Part shown: one piece after another, positions 61,293 to 64,000 of the stretch
How the letters are laid out: every line of letters starts with the position of its first letter
How positions within the stretch are numbered: position 1 is the first letter of the stretch
Origin: Mycolicibacterium sp. P9-22
GTDB taxonomy: Bacteria; Actinomycetota; Actinomycetes; Mycobacteriales; Mycobacteriaceae
Assembly (NCBI RefSeq): GCF_008329585.1
Contig: NZ_NPKP01000004.1
Span: 1-64,000, forward strand
DNA: 64,000 nucleotides
Direction: 5' to 3'
Notes under the pieces: generated by a model
What the model was told of the DNA's origin: nothing
Seen by the model: only the letters and a program-made list of their open reading frames with translations
Database searches by the model: none
Made by a program: the position numbers and the translations under genes

Positions 61293-62494
61293 CCTCGACA
61301 AATGGACCCAAGGTGCTTATCCGCACGTTGGCGCTCGACAGCGGAAACTACGGCGGTGTACTGCAGGCGTATGCGCTTCAGCAAGCCCTTATTTCGATCG
61401 GACTGAATCCGGCTACCGACATCACGGTCCCTGGGTACCGCCGGGCGGCTGACAAGGCGAGTGAGTGGTTGGTTCAAAGGTTGCCCGCGTGGATGTTCGG
61501 CGCACCCCAGGCGAACGACCTGAGCAACTTTGTCACTACCAAACTGTGCTCGGACGAGCTGTTCCAGTTCGTCGACGACCACATTGCAACCGTGGAACTG
61601 TATCGAATGCCCTGCGGCATCGATCGCGCCGTCCTTGAGGCGTTCGACAGATTTGTGGTAGGCAGCGATCAAGTGTGGCGTCCTAGCTATGGTGATGTGA
61701 AGTCATACCTGTTCGACTTCGTCGACGATCCGCACGCTCGCGTCATCTCTTACGCCGCATCGTTCGGAACTAGTGATTTCAACTGGTTCAGCCGTCGTCG
61801 GCTCGCTGGGCTGAAGCCTCTCGCCGAACGGTTCGTGGCGGTGTCGGTACGCGAACGCGATGCGGTGACCCTGTGTGCCAATTATTGGGGTGTAGACGCG
61901 CAACATCACGTAGACCCCACCATGCTGCTCCCTGTCGAGCATTACGCCCGGCTGGCTGCTGATGCCACGAGTCTCCAACCCCAATGCCTTTCGTACATTC
62001 TCGACGAATCGCCTGCCAATCAATCATTAACTGACCGCGCCTGCACGGCCCTGGGTATGACCGAGACACCAATCGTCCGGAAACCCCCGAACTACGCGGC
62101 GTGGAAGGAACAGCCCGCACACTTTCGGCGTCACGGCGTCCCGGTTTGGCTTAGAGCATTCGCGGAAGCTGAATTCATCGTCACCGACTCGTATCACGGC
62201 ACAGTGTTCGCCATCCTGCAGAACAAGCCGTTCATCTGCATCTCCAATACCAAGCGGGGTGCAAGTCGCATGCAGTCTCTGCTCGCTACCTTTGGTTTGA
62301 GCGAGCGGCTCTACACCTCGGAAATGGACGATTGCACGCACATAATCGACCATCACATCGACTGGGACGTCGTGAACATCGAAATCGCCGCGCGCCGAAA
62401 AGCCGGTATGGCATATCTGACCGCCGCTCTTGTGGACGAACAGCAGCCGAACCCTGCACTGACATCAGGTTGCCTGCGGGCAGACGACGCCTGA
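61289..62494 (+). CDS. Polysaccharide pyruvyl transferase family protein
   Basis: 401 residues. The N-terminal ALDSGNYGGVLQAYALQQAL, central VVGSDQVWRPSYGD and VISYAASFGTSDF, and C-terminal VTDSYHGTVFAILQNKPFICI are the hallmark motifs of the pyruvyl transferase family (CsaB/WcaK-like), which ketalise sugars with PEP. The acceptor is unknown. The ATG overlaps the stop of the leader ORF, and the FrhB-like gene follows 18 nt later. Codon use and base composition are AT-richer than the rest of the window. Confidence 0.88.
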   Translation: MTSTNGPKVLIRTLALDSGNYGGVLQAYALQQALISIGLNPATDITVPGYRRAADKASEWLVQRLPAWMFGAPQANDLSNFVTTKLCSDELFQFVDDHIATVELYRMPCGIDRAVLEAFDRFVVGSDQVWRPSYGDVKSYLFDFVDDPHARVISYAASFGTSDFNWFSRRRLAGLKPLAERFVAVSVRERDAVTLCANYWGVDAQHHVDPTMLLPVEHYARLAADATSLQPQCLSYILDESPANQSLTDRACTALGMTETPIVRKPPNYAAWKEQPAHFRRHGVPVWLRAFAEAEFIVTDSYHGTVFAILQNKPFICISNTKRGASRMQSLLATFGLSERLYTSEMDDCTHIIDHHIDWDVVNIEIAARRKAGMAYLTAALVDEQQPNPALTSGCLRADDA

Positions 62495-62512
62495 GAAGGG
62501 CTCTATAGAAAC

Positions 62513-63934
62513 ATGACGCATCGAATCGAAGAAACCATCGAGCGTGGTATGTGCATCGGATGCGGAGCTTGCTCGGTAGCGACCCAGGGGGCCATACCGC
62601 TCGAATTGAACCGGTACGGAATGTATGTCGCATCCCTCGACACTGCGACCGAGGAACAGACGCGGCGCGGGAGCCTGGTCTGCCCGTTCTCAGACGAAGC
62701 GCCTGACGAGAACGACCTCGGCGCTCCCACCCACGGTGGAAATGCGCTGCCTGCAGATCCTCGGGTAGGCCACTACAGCCGTACATTCGTCGGCCGCCAC
62801 TCATCGGAGAGTTATCTGATGGGCAGCAGTTCCGGCGGGCTTACCTCCTGGCTGCTTGAGCAATTGCTGGCAAAAGACCTGGTCGATGCCGTCATACATG
62901 TGGGCCGCACCGCGGAGGATGGCAGGCTGTTTCAGTACAGAATATCCACCAAAGAGGAATCCGTTGTCGCGCAACGAAAGTCCCAATACTATCCGACGAC
63001 TCTCCAGCAAGTACTCGCCGTTGCGACCGCCGAGAAGAAACGCTATGCCCTGGTTGGCGTCCCTTGCTTCATCAAGGCAGCTCGCCTGCTATGCCGTCAA
63101 GATCCCGCGCTCGACGAGTCCCTCCGATTCTTTGTCGGACTTGTTTGTGGCCATCTGAAGTCGCCGTTCTTTGCAGAGTCGCTCGCCTGGCAAGTCGGCA
63201 TACCGCCGCATGAATTGGAAGCTGTTGATTTCAGGCTGAAGAACAAGAAGAGGTGGTCGAGCGACTACGATTTCGGTGCGCTGCGCCGGGGTGACGACGA
63301 CTTCACCCGAAAGCGCACCAAAGAGCTTGTCGGGGGAAGTTGGGGGCACGGCGCATTCCAGCCAGAAGCGTGCAACTTCTGTGACGACATCTTCGCCGAG
63401 ACAGCCGATGTGGTCTTCGGCGACGCATGGCTGCTGAAGTACATGAAGGACTGGCGAGGTACAAACGTGGTCATCACCCGCAACAGCGATATCGACAGGC
63501 TATTCGACGAAGGCCGGAAGACCGGCGTGATCGAAATAGATGAGATCTCGCTGGATTCGGCTGCAGAAACTCAAGCAGGAGGATTCCGGCACCGCCGGGA
63601 CGGGATGGCGCTGCGGCTTTCTGACGACATCAAGGCGGGATTGAGCGTGCCTCGAAAGCGTGTCAAGCCGAGTAAGGAAATGTCCCGTAAGCGCGCTGCA
63701 TTAGTCCGTCAGCGCCGGCGCATGTCCGGCGTCAGCCTAGAAACATTCGCCGAGGCTCGTGAGCACGGCGAGTTCGACAGGTACCTCCGCGCAATGGCCG
63801 CGGAGATTGCGCGGTATCGAAAGCTGGAGCGCGGCCAGATCCTGATCATCGAGATGACGCGCGTTTGGAACAACATACGGTTCGGGTTGCGCCGAGCAGG
63901 ATCGGTAAATACCAGCGGTGAGGACCGAGCTTGA
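62513..63934 (+). CDS. Coenzyme F420 hydrogenase/dehydrogenase beta-subunit-like protein (FrhB family)
   Basis: 473 residues. An N-terminal half-ferredoxin has MCIGCGAC with Cys14, 17 and 20 and Cys57 in LVCPF, enough for one [4Fe-4S] cluster. The FrhB/FdhB core follows (SSSGGLTSWLLEQLL near 103, VGVPCFIKAARLLCRQ near 188, VCGHLKSPFF, CNFCDDIFAETADVVFGDAW near 300), then a basic C-terminal tail. Members reduce or oxidise F420 or flavins; relatives in exopolysaccharide loci sit beside pyruvyl transferases, with unknown roles. GAAGGG precedes the ATG. Confidence 0.85.
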   Translation: MTHRIEETIERGMCIGCGACSVATQGAIPLELNRYGMYVASLDTATEEQTRRGSLVCPFSDEAPDENDLGAPTHGGNALPADPRVGHYSRTFVGRHSSESYLMGSSSGGLTSWLLEQLLAKDLVDAVIHVGRTAEDGRLFQYRISTKEESVVAQRKSQYYPTTLQQVLAVATAEKKRYALVGVPCFIKAARLLCRQDPALDESLRFFVGLVCGHLKSPFFAESLAWQVGIPPHELEAVDFRLKNKKRWSSDYDFGALRRGDDDFTRKRTKELVGGSWGHGAFQPEACNFCDDIFAETADVVFGDAWLLKYMKDWRGTNVVITRNSDIDRLFDEGRKTGVIEIDEISLDSAAETQAGGFRHRRDGMALRLSDDIKAGLSVPRKRVKPSKEMSRKRAALVRQRRRMSGVSLETFAEAREHGEFDRYLRAMAAEIARYRKLERGQILIIEMTRVWNNIRFGLRRAGSVNTSGEDRA

Positions 63935-63950
63935 CCCGCGCGCCTCAAGC

Positions 63951-64000
63951 TCAACCGCGGATCATCGCTTCGCTGTAATCGGCTTTGCGTTTCGGCGCAT
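63951..64000 (-). CDS. C-terminal end of an unidentified protein (partial)
   Basis: On the minus strand the last bases read PKRKADYSEAMIRG then TGA at 63953..63951, a protein-like frame. The other two frames are less convincing. It would converge on the FrhB-like gene with a 16-nt gap. Too short to assign. Confidence 0.3.
   Translation of the reverse strand, partial: APKRKADYSEAMIRG

Overview
The window looks like the chromosome of a fast-growing mycobacterium (Mycolicibacterium/Mycobacterium type). It is GC-rich with GTG/ATG starts, several leaderless promoters (TANNNT ending 6-8 nt before the start codon), two 13E12-type DUF222/HNH genes, F420-dependent enzyme families, and a gene order that, as I recall it, follows M. 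tuberculosis Rv1547 (dnaE1) to Rv1614 (lgt) read in reverse. No rRNA, tRNA, CRISPR array, insertion sequence or prophage was seen.

Layout. 1-1782: the end of an unidentified minus-strand gene and a decaying DUF222/HNH gene. 1788-9215: lgt-trpA-trpB-trpC-(TIGR02234 membrane protein)-trpE on the minus strand, with a peroxiredoxin gene (bcp) divergent from trpE and a second 2-isopropylmalate synthase behind it. 11545-13016: a GntR/FCD regulator overlapping an ABC ATPase. 13013-15647: a methyltransferase plus XhoI-like nuclease pair, a probable type II restriction-modification system. 15695-22120: hisI-hisF-impA-hisA(priA)-hisH-hisB-hisC-hisD. No trpF is present, and PriA is expected to supply that step. 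22166-28935: a Ddn-like F420 enzyme, a LysE exporter, nadABC divergent from the NrtR-type regulator, and a lipase. 28955-37795: TupA-like ATP-grasp protein, then the biotin genes (bioB-bsaP-DUF2567, bioQ, bioD-bioF-bioA) interrupted by a DUF222 gene with a perfect SOS box. 37888-46215: SGNH acyltransferase plus glgX(treX)-treY-treZ, the glycogen-to-trehalose route. 46203-54907: ilvA, a small membrane protein, a MerR/PPOX divergent pair, a second SGNH acyltransferase, a gene remnant and dnaE1. 54994-64000: a cell-surface polysaccharide region with a family 2 glycosyltransferase, a DrrABC-like exporter, UDP-glucose dehydrogenase, another glycosyltransferase, a polysaccharide pyruvyl transferase and an FrhB-like iron-sulfur protein. 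The last part is visibly more AT-rich than the rest and is probably acquired.

Regulation can be read directly at several places. BioQ-type operators (TGAAC-N3-GTTCA) lie at both bioB/bioQ and bioF, each overlapping an identical TAACCT -10. A perfect 8-bp-arm dyad sits on the nrtR -10 between nadA and nrtR. A perfect mycobacterial LexA box lies on the -10 of the leaderless DUF222 gene at 33926, and a second LexA-like dyad lies between trpE and bcp. A MerR-type dyad sits between the MerR gene and a PPOX enzyme gene. Direct 7-bp repeats with 4-nt spacing, the OmpR-family pattern, precede the lipase gene.

Most promising for follow-up: the XhoI-like restriction-modification pair; the SOS-controlled 13E12 gene in the position where M. 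tuberculosis carries phiRv1; the repeat-expanded C-terminal tail of Lgt and the 30-bp repeat inserted in bioD; and the F420-beta-like/pyruvyl transferase cluster with a translationally coupled 37-codon leader ORF.
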